Source: Campylobacteraceae bacterium
GTDB lineage: Bacteria; Campylobacterota; Campylobacteria; Campylobacterales; JALSKU01
DNA length: 15,523 nt
Assembly: GCA_015488975.1 (NCBI GenBank)
Contig: WFMT01000040.1
Coordinates: 1-15,523 of the forward strand
Direction: 5' to 3'
Part shown: positions 1-6,721 of the stretch, piece by piece
Layout: every line of letters starts with the position of its first letter
How positions within the stretch are numbered: the stretch's first letter is position 1
Notes under the pieces: generated by a model
Told to the model about the DNA's origin: nothing
What the model saw: the letters and a program-made list of their open reading frames with translations, nothing else
The model's database searches: none
Position numbers and translations under genes: made by a program

Positions 1-30
1 GTATTAATATGATGAATTAAAAGTAATAAC

Positions 31-126
31 AGGGTCAGTCGCCACCTTAAAATCTTAATAGGAATGGGGAGAGTCAGGTGATCCTCAAGATGGTAATTGG
101 GGGTCATATCACTATCACTAGACCCT
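31..126. repeat. 96-bp repeat bounded by AGGGTC...GACCCT
   Basis: The stretch begins AGGGTCAG at 31 and ends GACCCT at 126. The reverse complement of its right end (107-126) matches 385-404 of the downstream palindrome at 18 of 20 bases. A further partial copy, GAGTCAGGTGAT, lies at 71-82. This looks like a degenerate member of the same REP/MITE-like family as the 377-435 palindrome. No coding frame was recognised here. The family identity is unknown. Confidence 0.5.
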
Positions 127-193
127 ATAAGGCGCTCTTATATAATATTTTGGTTACAAAGACCTAAATATTTTAATTTAAAAACAGTGTCCA

Positions 194-373
194 TTATGTC
201 TTTGGCATAATCATCTCTTTTGGTTTAACATACTCATCAAATTGCTCAGCAGTTAAAAGACCAAGCTTAATCGCTGTTTCTTTTAATGTAGAGTTATTTG
301 CATGTGCCGTTTTAGCTATCTTTGCTGCATTTTCGTATCCTATATAAGGATTTAAGGCAGTAACCAACATAAG
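194..373 (-). pseudogene. fumC: Class II fumarate hydratase, C-terminal remnant
   Basis: Read on the minus strand, the last 60 codons encode [20 protein letters not shown], then a KTAHANNSTLKE block, and end EQFDEYVKPKEMIMPKT followed by TAA at 194-196. This is the characteristic C-terminal tail of class II fumarases ([20 protein letters not shown]...EEFDEWV.PE.M). Fumarase interconverts fumarate and malate in the TCA cycle and is normally about 460 residues, so about 400 are missing. Homology stops at about 373, just outside the left arm of the 377-435 palindrome, so the 5' part was lost at that point. There is no start codon or promoter, so it is a fossil. A functional copy is presumably elsewhere, because the cycle is essential to this lineage (inference). 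Confidence 0.85.
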
Positions 374-376
374 AGT

Positions 377-435
377 GAGAAATGAGGGTCAGGTGATAGT
401 GATAGTACTATTGCTATCACCTGACCCTATTTCTC
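377..435. repeat. Long palindrome (REP/MITE-like hairpin)
   Basis: A perfect 15-bp stem AGGGTCAGGTGATAG (385-399) pairs with CTATCACCTGACCCT (414-428). After a single unpaired G at 384, the stem is extended by GAGAAAT (377-383) pairing with ATTTCTC (429-435). The 14-base centre contains TAGTACTA and can pair further with wobbles. It directly abuts the truncated fumarase remnant. A relative sits at 31-126. It has no T-run after either arm, so it is not a classical terminator. It is more likely a REP-like or miniature transposable element. Confidence 0.75.
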
Positions 436-604
436 TCCTCTCTTTAAGTCAAGATTTATAACTTAGGTTATATAATATCAAAAATGCTGTCAGGTCTAAG
501 GTTTTAGACATACAAGAATTAAGCATTGCACTTTCGATATTTCTACTTAATTCTATTCATAAATTTATATATTCAGCATAAATTTCTATAAAAAAGGGCT
601 TATT
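436..604. other. Leader region of the double-cubane/yedF operon
   Basis: There is no recognisable gene in this 169-base stretch. TATAAT at 471-476 is a possible sigma-70 -10 element for the downstream operon, and TATATT also occurs near 558. A short inverted repeat GTCTAA (494-499) / TTAGAC (504-509) with a 4-base loop lies between them. AAGGG at 594-598 is the only candidate ribosome binding site, six bases before the GTG start at 605. Promoter assignment is by eye and weak. Confidence 0.3.
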
Positions 605-1927
605 GTGGGTATAGAAGAATATAAAGATTTACTATCTAGTATCGGTGTAGATGTTGAAAAACATGCAAAAATGATGTCTGCGGGATTAGAATCGTATAAA
701 AAGCAGTTTTTATCTCAGCCAAACAGACCAAAAGGGATGGAGTATTTTGATTGGTTTATGAGTGAAATTCAGGGTGAAAGAATAGCTGAAATAAACAGAC
801 TAAGAAGTCAAAAAAAACCAGCTGTTGGAACATTTTGTATATTTGTACCAGAAGAGATTATAGTTGGAGCCGGTGGGGCTTGCTATGGTCTTTGTGGAGG
901 AAGCCCTGCTACGATACCTGATGCTGAGAGCGAACTTCCTAGAAATATTTGCCCTCTTATAAAATCAGCCCATGGTTTTAAACTTCAAAGAACTTGTGCA
1001 TACACACAGTCTTCCGATTTTATCTATGGTGAGACTACATGTGAAGCAAAGAAAAAGACTTGGGAGATACTAAATAAACATCATCCTGTACATGTGATGA
1101 ATATTCCTCACATGAAAAGAGAAAAAGATCTTAAAATGTGGAGCGAAGAGATAAGAGAGTTTAAAGAGCATATTGAAGAAGTTATAGGTAAAAAATTGAC
1201 TCTTGAAGAGATGAAAAACGGCACTAAAATCATCAATGAAAAAAGAGATGCCCTCCAAAGACTTGATGCTCTTCGAGGAATGAATCCAGATGTTATACCG
1301 ATAAGCGGAAAAGATGGACTATTTATAACTCAGATGGGATTTTTAGATGACCCTGTGCGATACACTCAAAAAGTCAATCAGCTTTGTGATGAGTTAGATG
1401 AGAGAGTAAAAAACAAGATAAGTGTTTTTGAAAAAGATACTCCAAGGCTCATGGTTTTGGGTACTCCATTTGCGCCACCAAACTGGAAGCTTCATACTGC
1501 TGTTGAGAGCACGGGTGGAGCTATCATCAATGAAGAGTCTTGCATAGGACATAGGTACTATAAAGATAATGTTGACTTGGAGAATGTGGAAGATGAAGAA
1601 ACCTTTATCGAAAGATTGATGCAAAGATATAGTAAAGTGGATTGTGCCTGTTTTACTCCAAATACTCCAAGAATTGATAAGATTTTAAAAATGTATAAAG
1701 ATAGACAAGTTGATGGAGTGATATATTATACTCTCTCGTTTTGCCATACATACAATGTTGAAGCACATCTTGTAACCCAAGCCTTAGAGAAAGAGGGGAT
1801 ACCTTGTCTTGTCATAGAGTCTGATTATTCTGCTGAAGATATAGGGCAGATTAAAACCAGAGTAGAGGCATTTTTGGAAAGTTTAGCATTTAAGAAAAAA
1901 GCAAAAAAATTCAAAGGTATAAGATAG
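605..1927 (+). CDS. Double-cubane cluster / 2-hydroxyacyl-CoA dehydratase-like iron-sulfur protein
   Basis: A 440-residue protein of the HgdB/BcrB/FldB (2-hydroxyacyl-CoA dehydratase D) superfamily, closest in architecture to the single-subunit double-cubane cluster proteins. Such proteins carry an Fe-S centre and receive one low-potential electron at a time from an ATP-hydrolysing activator. Visible marks are GTFCIFVPEEIIVGAGG...CYGLCGG (Cys78, Cys93, Cys97), NICPLIKS (Cys116), QRTCAYTQSSD (Cys131), ESCIGHRYY (Cys313), CACFTPN (Cys347, Cys349), YYTLSFCHTYN (Cys380) and CLVIESDYS (Cys401). Having one subunit followed by one activator, rather than the two subunits of acyl-CoA dehydratases, favours the double-cubane type (inference). 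The start is GTG with a weak AAGGG site. The in-vivo substrate is unknown. It is cytoplasmic, as no signal peptide is seen. Confidence 0.85.
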   Translation: MGIEEYKDLLSSIGVDVEKHAKMMSAGLESYKKQFLSQPNRPKGMEYFDWFMSEIQGERIAEINRLRSQKKPAVGTFCIFVPEEIIVGAGGACYGLCGGSPATIPDAESELPRNICPLIKSAHGFKLQRTCAYTQSSDFIYGETTCEAKKKTWEILNKHHPVHVMNIPHMKREKDLKMWSEEIREFKEHIEEVIGKKLTLEEMKNGTKIINEKRDALQRLDALRGMNPDVIPISGKDGLFITQMGFLDDPVRYTQKVNQLCDELDERVKNKISVFEKDTPRLMVLGTPFAPPNWKLHTAVESTGGAIINEESCIGHRYYKDNVDLENVEDEETFIERLMQRYSKVDCACFTPNTPRIDKILKMYKDRQVDGVIYYTLSFCHTYNVEAHLVTQALEKEGIPCLVIESDYSAEDIGQIKTRVEAFLESLAFKKKAKKFKGIR

Positions 1928-2689
1928 ATGTTTTGGGGAGTTGACATAGGCTCGACATATACAAAGATTACAGGCATAGATAAAGATAGAAATATCATAG
2001 ATACGACTGTTATCCCGACTATTATGAACCAAGATGAAATAGTAGCAGAGTATTTAAAAGATAAAAAAGTAGAAATGCTAGTGGCCACAGGATATGGGAG
2101 ACACATGGTGGAAGAAAAATTTTCTTGTCCCGTTATAAGTGAGATAAAAGCCCATGCAAAAGGTGCATATTTTTACAATACGGAAACAGATTTGGTGATA
2201 GACCTTGGTGGGCAAGACAGTAAGGTAATAAAGTTAGATGGTACAGGTGGATTTATCGATTTTAGGATGAATGACAAATGTGCTGCGGGAACTGGAAAAT
2301 TTTTAGAAATCGCAGCAAACAGGATGGGGCTCGATATGGAAAAATTTTCCAATCTTGGATTTGAGGCAGACAAAGAGCTTGAAATCTCAAGTATGTGTGC
2401 CGTATTTGCCGAATCAGAAGTTATATCTTTGATGGCAAAAAAAGAGAGTGCAGCAAATATATGCTATGGCATACACAGCTCAATCGCTTCTAGATTGTCA
2501 TCTATGGCAAGGAGATTTATTGCAAAGAGTGAGTATGTTTTTTTTAGTGGTGGTGGAGCATTAAATCCATTTTTAAAACATTTGCTATCTAAAAAATTAG
2601 AAAAAAAGATATTGGTTTCAGACAAACCTCAGTTGATGGGCTCGATTGGTGCCGCACTTGCCGGTTATGAAATATGTCAAGAAATTTAA
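1928..2689 (+). CDS. ATP-dependent activator of the HgdB-like protein (BadF/BcrA/HgdC family)
   Basis: A 253-residue ASKHA-fold ATPase of the HgdC/FldI/BcrAD family. In this family a homodimer with one bridging [4Fe-4S] cluster uses ATP hydrolysis to push a low-potential electron into its partner. Signatures are the N-terminal phosphate-1 loop GVDIGSTYTK (residues 4-13), phosphate-2 DLGGQDSK (92-99), the first cluster ligand in NDKCAAGTGKF (Cys118), the second in SMCAVFAESE (Cys157), and the adenosine motif FFSGGGALNP (205-214). The length is typical. Its ATG immediately follows the TAG of the preceding gene with no spacer, so the two are almost certainly translationally coupled and their products are partners. 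Confidence 0.92.
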   Translation: MFWGVDIGSTYTKITGIDKDRNIIDTTVIPTIMNQDEIVAEYLKDKKVEMLVATGYGRHMVEEKFSCPVISEIKAHAKGAYFYNTETDLVIDLGGQDSKVIKLDGTGGFIDFRMNDKCAAGTGKFLEIAANRMGLDMEKFSNLGFEADKELEISSMCAVFAESEVISLMAKKESAANICYGIHSSIASRLSSMARRFIAKSEYVFFSGGGALNPFLKHLLSKKLEKKILVSDKPQLMGSIGAALAGYEICQEI

Positions 2690-2702
2690 AGGATATAATA
2701 TT

Positions 2703-3290
2703 ATGAAGATTGATTGTTGTGATTTGGCTTGTCCCCAGCCAGTTTTAGAAACCAAGAAGGCACTTGAGGAGTTAGAAGATGACTCTTTGCTTGAGGTTTT
2801 GGTGAACTCCGTTTCATCTGTGGAAAATGTAAAGAGATTTGCCTCAAAGCAGGGCTATGAGAGTAGAGCCCAAGAGTTAAAAGATGGCAAAACACTCATC
2901 ACAATCATAAAAGGCTATGAGTGTGCTATAATCCCCACTAAAGAAGAGAAATTTTTGAATAAAACTGTTTTTATAAAAACTGATAAAATAGGAAATGGCG
3001 AATTAGGAACTACTTTAATGAAAAGCTTTCTAAAAACTATGCTTGAGTTTAAAGCACTTCCAAAAAACCTTGTGTTTGTAAATGAAGGCGTATTTTTAAC
3101 CACTAAAGATGAAAATTTAGATTTGATTGAGAGTTTAAAAGAGTTAAAAAACAGAGGTGTCAATATATATAGTTGTGGGCTCTGCCTAAACTTTTATAAT
3201 ATTCCAACTGATGAGTTAAAAGTCGGCGAAATTGGCAATGCTTACGACTCAGTTGATATGCTTCTAAACACAGATACAGTTTCACTTTAA
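2703..3290 (+). CDS. yedF: Selenium metabolism protein YedF (TusA-DsrE fusion)
   Basis: A 195-residue two-domain protein. Residues 1-70 form a TusA/SirA-like sulfur-carrier domain with the motif DCCDLACPQPVLETKKALEE (Cys10 in CPQP; Cys5 and Cys6 close by). Residues 85-195 form a DsrE-like domain with SCGLCLNFY (Cys158, Cys161). YedF-type proteins occur in organisms that use selenium and are thought to handle a reduced chalcogen, though the exact reaction is not settled. The start chosen is ATG 2703, which has AAAGGA at 2688-2693. The longer open frame upstream (from 2646) overlaps the activator and reads nonsense. It sits 13 bases after the activator and 9 bases before the selD remnant, in one operon. 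Confidence 0.88.
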   Translation: MKIDCCDLACPQPVLETKKALEELEDDSLLEVLVNSVSSVENVKRFASKQGYESRAQELKDGKTLITIIKGYECAIIPTKEEKFLNKTVFIKTDKIGNGELGTTLMKSFLKTMLEFKALPKNLVFVNEGVFLTTKDENLDLIESLKELKNRGVNIYSCGLCLNFYNIPTDELKVGEIGNAYDSVDMLLNTDTVSL

Positions 3291-3299
3291 GGAGAGAAG

Positions 3300-3666
3300 A
3301 TAAGAGAAATAAATAATGATGCAAAATTGACCAAGTTTGTAAAAGCTGCATGTTGAACCACTAAGTTAGTTTTGGGTGAGATAGACATCGCACTTAGGGG
3401 ACTTGATTGTAGTAGCAGCAAGGTTTTGATTGGTATGGACAGTAGTGATGATACTGCAGTCTATCAGATAGATAGTGATAAAGCACTCGTGCAAACTGTA
3501 GATATAATCACTCCCATTGTTGGCGATCCCTACAAGTGTGGACAGATAGCAGCCGCAAACTCACTTAGCGATATATTTGCTATGGGGGCAGAAGTGGCAA
3601 CAGTCATGAATATAGTTGGTTCTGATGGTTGTCCACCCTAAAACTGTTTTGCAAGAGATACTAGTA
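3300..3666 (+). pseudogene. selD: Selenide, water dikinase (selenophosphate synthetase), truncated remnant
   Basis: SelD makes selenophosphate from selenide and ATP. After a strong AAGGAG (3289-3294) the expected start at 3300 reads ATA. The frame then runs REINNDAKLTKFVKAAC, TGA (3354-3356), TTKLVLGEIDIALRGL, and on through MDSSDDTAVYQID, ALVQTVDIITPIVGDPY, GQIAAANSLSDIFAMGA and MNIVGSDGC. These are clear SelD N-domain motifs. The TGA falls exactly on the catalytic Cys/Sec position, before the conserved Lys, so the gene originally encoded a Sec-containing SelD. A +1 frameshift in TGTCCAC near 3632 ends the frame at 3641. Homology continues in the next frame as HPKTVLQEIL to about 3666 and then switches abruptly to a GGDEF domain. 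About two thirds of the usual approximately 340 residues are missing. Start loss, frameshift and truncation together make function very unlikely. Confidence 0.88.
3354..3356 (+). other. In-frame UGA at the SelD catalytic position (former selenocysteine codon)
   Basis: The codon order is AAA GCT GCA TGT TGA ACC ACT AAG, giving K-A-A-C-[TGA]-T-T-K. SelD proteins have (G)-C/U-x-x-K here, with Cys17 and Lys20 in E. coli. A small possible hairpin follows at 3376-3393 (GTG-A-GAT, loop AGAC, ATC-G-CAC), within the distance expected for a bacterial SECIS. However, its loop is not the classical GU-containing one. Confidence 0.75.
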
Positions 3667-3975
3667 TCAAATCAAATTAGAAATTCTAAAAGAAAAAGTG
3701 ATATAAGTGCAAGATTTGGTGGTGAAGAATTTGTGATACTACTTCCAAATACTAATGTAAATGGTGCAAAAATTGTAGCTGAGAATTTAAGAAAATCTGT
3801 AGAAAATGCTCATTTAATATATGATACTAATACTGTTAGTTATACAATTAGTTTAGGTGTAACGCAAGTTGATTTAAGTGCAAATCAGAATATAGAAGAG
3901 GGACTAAAGCAAGCTGATAAGGCACTTTATGAAGCGAAAGCAACGGGAAGAAATAGAGTATGTATAAAAAATTAA
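3667..3975 (+). pseudogene. GGDEF (diguanylate cyclase) C-terminal half-domain, fused to the selD remnant
   Basis: From about codon 18 of the 3616-3975 open frame the protein reads KRKSDISARFGGEEFVILLP (GGEEF at 3718-3732), then ENLRKSVE, YTISLGVTQV, ADKALYEAKATGRNRV and a TAA at 3973-3975. This is the active-site loop and C-terminal half of a GGDEF domain, about 100 residues. The N-terminal half (DxLTGLxNRR and the metal/GTP-binding segment DxDxFKxxND) is missing, so it cannot make c-di-GMP. It is joined directly to the frameshifted selD segment with no start codon or ribosome binding site of its own. It is a recombination scar, not a gene. Confidence 0.85.
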
Positions 3976-4055
3976 AATTTTATTTTAAGGTTCAAAAAGG
4001 CACTGAATCAGCCATCGGTGATGAAGTTTATTCGACTATTTTGAGAGATTATTAA
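3976..4055 (+). pseudogene. Unidentified gene tail
   Basis: After the GGDEF stop, a frame reads KGTESAIGDEVYSTILRDY and stops at TAA 4053-4055, just before a good ribosome binding site for the next short frame. It looks like the genuine 3' end of a lost upstream gene. I do not recognise the family. The junction with the GGDEF remnant lies somewhere in 3976-3998. Confidence 0.3.
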
Positions 4056-4064
4056 GGAAGACAC

Positions 4065-4133
4065 ATGAGTGCAAATATTGCAAATACTAAAGAATTAGGG
4101 CCTCAGGCGATAGTGAGTATTTTCTCAGCTTGA
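4065..4133 (+). pseudogene. Unidentified gene head (22 codons)
   Basis: ATG 4065 follows AAGGAAG (4054-4060) at normal spacing and reads MSANIANTKELGPQAIVSIF and SA before TGA at 4131-4133. The preceding frame ends inside the same ribosome binding site, so the two were probably consecutive genes of one operon. The rest of the gene is gone and der converges from the other side. The family is not recognised. A real 22-residue peptide is possible but less likely. Confidence 0.3.
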
Positions 4134-4187
4134 ACACTTCTGTAGAATCTTTTTATTTATTGCTATATTGTGGCACAAAAAGATAGC

Positions 4188-5594
4188 TTAACTGTTCTCT
4201 TTTATATTTTCTTCATCCTTTTCTCCTCTTTTTCTTGGAAAAACAAGGATGGGTGATCCTTCATAGTTAAAATGCTCTCTTATGGTATTTACGATGTATC
4301 TTTTATAGCTAAAATGGAGTGATTTAGGTCTATTCATCACAAGTGCTATCTTTGGTGGTTTTATGTCAAACTGGGTTGCGAAATATATTTTTACTACTTT
4401 TCCCATATCTGAAGGTAAATGGTGCTTGCTGTTGGCAAACTTGATGAGTTCATTTAGTTTTCCAGTTGTCATCCTTCTTGAATAATTTTCATAAACTTCT
4501 AAGATTTTATCATTTATCTTGTGAACTCTTTTTTTAGAAAGTGCGGAAACTGTGATGATTGGAGAATATGCAAGAAATTTAAATCTATATCTGACATCCT
4601 CGACTACTTTTTTGTATTCATCTCGTGCCTTGTCCCATTTGTTTAAGACTATGATTGAACCGAGTGCAAACTTATCTACCAAGCTTGAAATTCGCTCATC
4701 CAACTCTTTAAACTCTTCACTCGCATCAAGAACTATAAGCGCTATATTGGCATCTTCTAACATTTTTTCGGTACGATTGAGTGCAAATCTCTCTATCCCC
4801 TCTATCTTTCCTCTTTTTCTGATACCGGCAGTATCAACAAAAGTTATAGTTTTATCATGATATTCAAGTGACTCATCAACCGGGTCTATAGTAGTTCCGG
4901 CTATTGAGCTTACAACAGCCCTGTCTTCTCCAAGCAGTGCATTTAAAAGTGAACTTTTACCTACATTTACTCTTCCTACTATCGCAACTTTTATCTCTTT
5001 TGTCTCTTCTGCTATTTTTTCTTCAAGTTTATTTTCCTCTTCTTTAAAATCTTCTAAGAAATCTTCCAAAGAGTCATCGCTATCTTCAGCCAATTCCAAA
5101 GTCTCTTCTTTTGGCAATCTTGCATAAAGCCAGTTTAAAAGAGGTGTGATGCCTCGATTGTGAGAAACTGATATAGGAAATATCTCTTTTATACCAAAAC
5201 TTTGATATTCCCAAACTGTCTCATTCATTTTGTCATTATCTATTTTATTTATAATAAGGGCAATATCCTTACCAAGCTTTTGAAGTTCAAAAAATATCTT
5301 TCTGTCTTCGTCACTTGGCATCATTTTGCCATCAGCTATATATAGCAAGATGTCAACATTAGCCGCAGTTTTTAAAGATTTGGCTTTGACTACTTCAAAC
5401 ATTTCGTTACTATCATCAAGCCCACCTGTATCTACTAAAAGAGCAGTTTTATCATCTATTTGCATAGTCTCTTTTTTTATATCTCTTGTTGTTCCGCTGA
5501 TATCTGAGGTTATGGCTGTTCTGTACCCTACTAGTCTATTAAAGAGTGAGCTTTTGCCAACATTTGGTTTTCCTAAAAGTGCTACTGTTTTCAT
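4188..5594 (-). CDS. der: Ribosome-associated GTPase Der (EngA)
   Basis: A 468-residue protein with two tandem TrmE-Era-EngA GTPase domains and a C-terminal KH-like domain. This is the diagnostic layout of Der, an essential factor in 50S ribosomal subunit assembly. Domain 1 has P-loop GKPNVGKS (8-15), DTGG (55-58) and NKID (116-119). An acidic linker rich in D/E spans about 165-200. Domain 2 has GRVNVGKS (207-214), DTAG (254-257) and NKWD (318-321). The KH-like part is about 370-460 and the tail is K/E-rich. The ATG at 5594 follows the mscS-like stop by 7 bases, with AGGAAA as ribosome binding site, so the two share a leftward operon. Confidence 0.97.
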   Translation of the reverse strand: MKTVALLGKPNVGKSSLFNRLVGYRTAITSDISGTTRDIKKETMQIDDKTALLVDTGGLDDSNEMFEVVKAKSLKTAANVDILLYIADGKMMPSDEDRKIFFELQKLGKDIALIINKIDNDKMNETVWEYQSFGIKEIFPISVSHNRGITPLLNWLYARLPKEETLELAEDSDDSLEDFLEDFKEEENKLEEKIAEETKEIKVAIVGRVNVGKSSLLNALLGEDRAVVSSIAGTTIDPVDESLEYHDKTITFVDTAGIRKRGKIEGIERFALNRTEKMLEDANIALIVLDASEEFKELDERISSLVDKFALGSIIVLNKWDKARDEYKKVVEDVRYRFKFLAYSPIITVSALSKKRVHKINDKILEVYENYSRRMTTGKLNELIKFANSKHHLPSDMGKVVKIYFATQFDIKPPKIALVMNRPKSLHFSYKRYIVNTIREHFNYEGSPILVFPRKRGEKDEENIKENS

Positions 5595-5601
5595 TATTTT
5601 C

Positions 5602-6666
5602 CTATTGTTTTTCTATATATATTGATTGACTTGGAAATGCAAATTCTCCACCATTTCCCTCGACGATTTGCATTATTTTAAAATTTATATCTTCTTTTGC
5701 TCTTAAATATTCGCTCCATACGACACTATTTACAAAAGTATAGATAAATATGCTAAGTGAACTATCTTCAAATGCGTCAAATCTCACAAGAAGTGTCTCA
5801 CTTTTTGCTATTTGAGGATGTGATTTTAGCATATCGGTAATTTGTGCGACAATTTTTTGAATCATATCTTTTGATGAGCTGTAAGTAAGACCGATTCTCA
5901 TCTTGATACGTCTTTGTCCCCTTTTTGAAAAGTTTTCAATGGGACTGTTTGCTATGGTTTGATTTGGCATTACTATCAGACTTTTCTCAAATGTTCGTAT
6001 TTTTGTAGTCCTAAGACCTATATCCTCAACCGTTCCCTCAACACTTCCTATTTTAACCCAGTCTCCTATCTTTAGAGATTGATCAGCCAATATAGTCAGA
6101 CCTCCAAAGAGATTGGCAGCTGTATCTTTAGCTGCTAATGCAAAGGCTAAACCACCGATGCCAAGAGATGCTATAAAAGCACTGACATTGATACCCCAGT
6201 CTTGAAGTACAGCAACTATTCCGACGATAAGCACAAAAGCCTTTATAGTTTTTATAAGAAAATTTCCTATTTCTTTATATAATTCTTTACCGAATTTTTT
6301 GGAAAAATTATAAATAAAATTATCAAGAACAGAGACTATGCCGAATAAAAGCCAAAATATAACAATCGTAACAAGTGTTCTTATAAAGTGAGATAAGGCA
6401 ACAGAGTTTATATCTAAAATAACTGCGAAAAAATAAAATCCTATGATAATAAAAGAAAATCTGACAGGCCCTTCTATAATAGTAACTATCTTATCATCTA
6501 TGTCAGTTTTTGTTCTTTTTGTAAATTGTTTTATAGTTTTTAGAATTGTCAGCGTGAAAACTTTTCTTAGAAAAATAAATGCCAAAAAGACAAAAACTGC
6601 CAACACTATCTTGTATAAAGGCACATCAAGAAAGGTTATATTTATATATTCTACCAATTTTTCCAA
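5602..6666 (-). CDS. MscS-family mechanosensitive ion channel
   Basis: A small-conductance mechanosensitive channel that would release solutes on hypo-osmotic shock from the inner membrane. About four to five hydrophobic helices precede the pore-lining segment, which reads SAFIASLGIGGLAFALAAKD. The beta domain follows (LKIGDWVKIGSVEGTVEDIG, then RTTKIRTFEKSLIVMPN), and then the alpha/beta cytoplasmic domain. I prefer the TTG start at 6664-6666 (354 residues), because AGGAG (6672-6676) lies five bases upstream. A longer TTG start at 6699 (365 residues) has no such site. It is cotranscribed with der. The 55 bases to the divergent gene at 6722 must hold both promoters. Confidence 0.92.
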   Translation of the reverse strand: MEKLVEYINITFLDVPLYKIVLAVFVFLAFIFLRKVFTLTILKTIKQFTKRTKTDIDDKIVTIIEGPVRFSFIIIGFYFFAVILDINSVALSHFIRTLVTIVIFWLLFGIVSVLDNFIYNFSKKFGKELYKEIGNFLIKTIKAFVLIVGIVAVLQDWGINVSAFIASLGIGGLAFALAAKDTAANLFGGLTILADQSLKIGDWVKIGSVEGTVEDIGLRTTKIRTFEKSLIVMPNQTIANSPIENFSKRGQRRIKMRIGLTYSSSKDMIQKIVAQITDMLKSHPQIAKSETLLVRFDAFEDSSLSIFIYTFVNSVVWSEYLRAKEDINFKIMQIVEGNGGEFAFPSQSIYIEKQ

Positions 6667-6721
6667 TTTTACTCCTACAATAAAAACATATTTTAACAAA
6701 GTTTATATTAAAATCTCTATC

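Noticed and set aside
31..435. CRISPR array suggested by recurring AGGGTC motifs
   Set aside because: The repeats are unequal in length, inverted rather than direct, and separated by a fumarase gene fragment.
449..560. Minus-strand text LSRNIESAMLNSCMSKTLDL... as a gene remnant
   Set aside because: It is only about 35 codons between stops. No family is recognised and it is compatible with chance in AT-rich DNA.
2646..2702. Upstream extension of yedF to 2646
   Set aside because: It overlaps the activator in another frame and reads unrelated text. ATG 2703 has a good ribosome binding site and begins exactly where TusA-domain homology begins.
1394..3351. Minus-strand short frames inside the reductase/yedF operon
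   Set aside because: They are shadows of strongly supported plus-strand genes with no motifs of their own.
4134..4187. Terminator for der or the selD-side operon
   Set aside because: I could not find a convincing GC stem plus T-run in these 54 bases.
6443..6721. N-terminal extension of the DUF3108 gene into the mscS-like gene
   Set aside because: The extension is antisense to a well-supported channel gene, and a signal peptide starts cleanly at ATG 6722.
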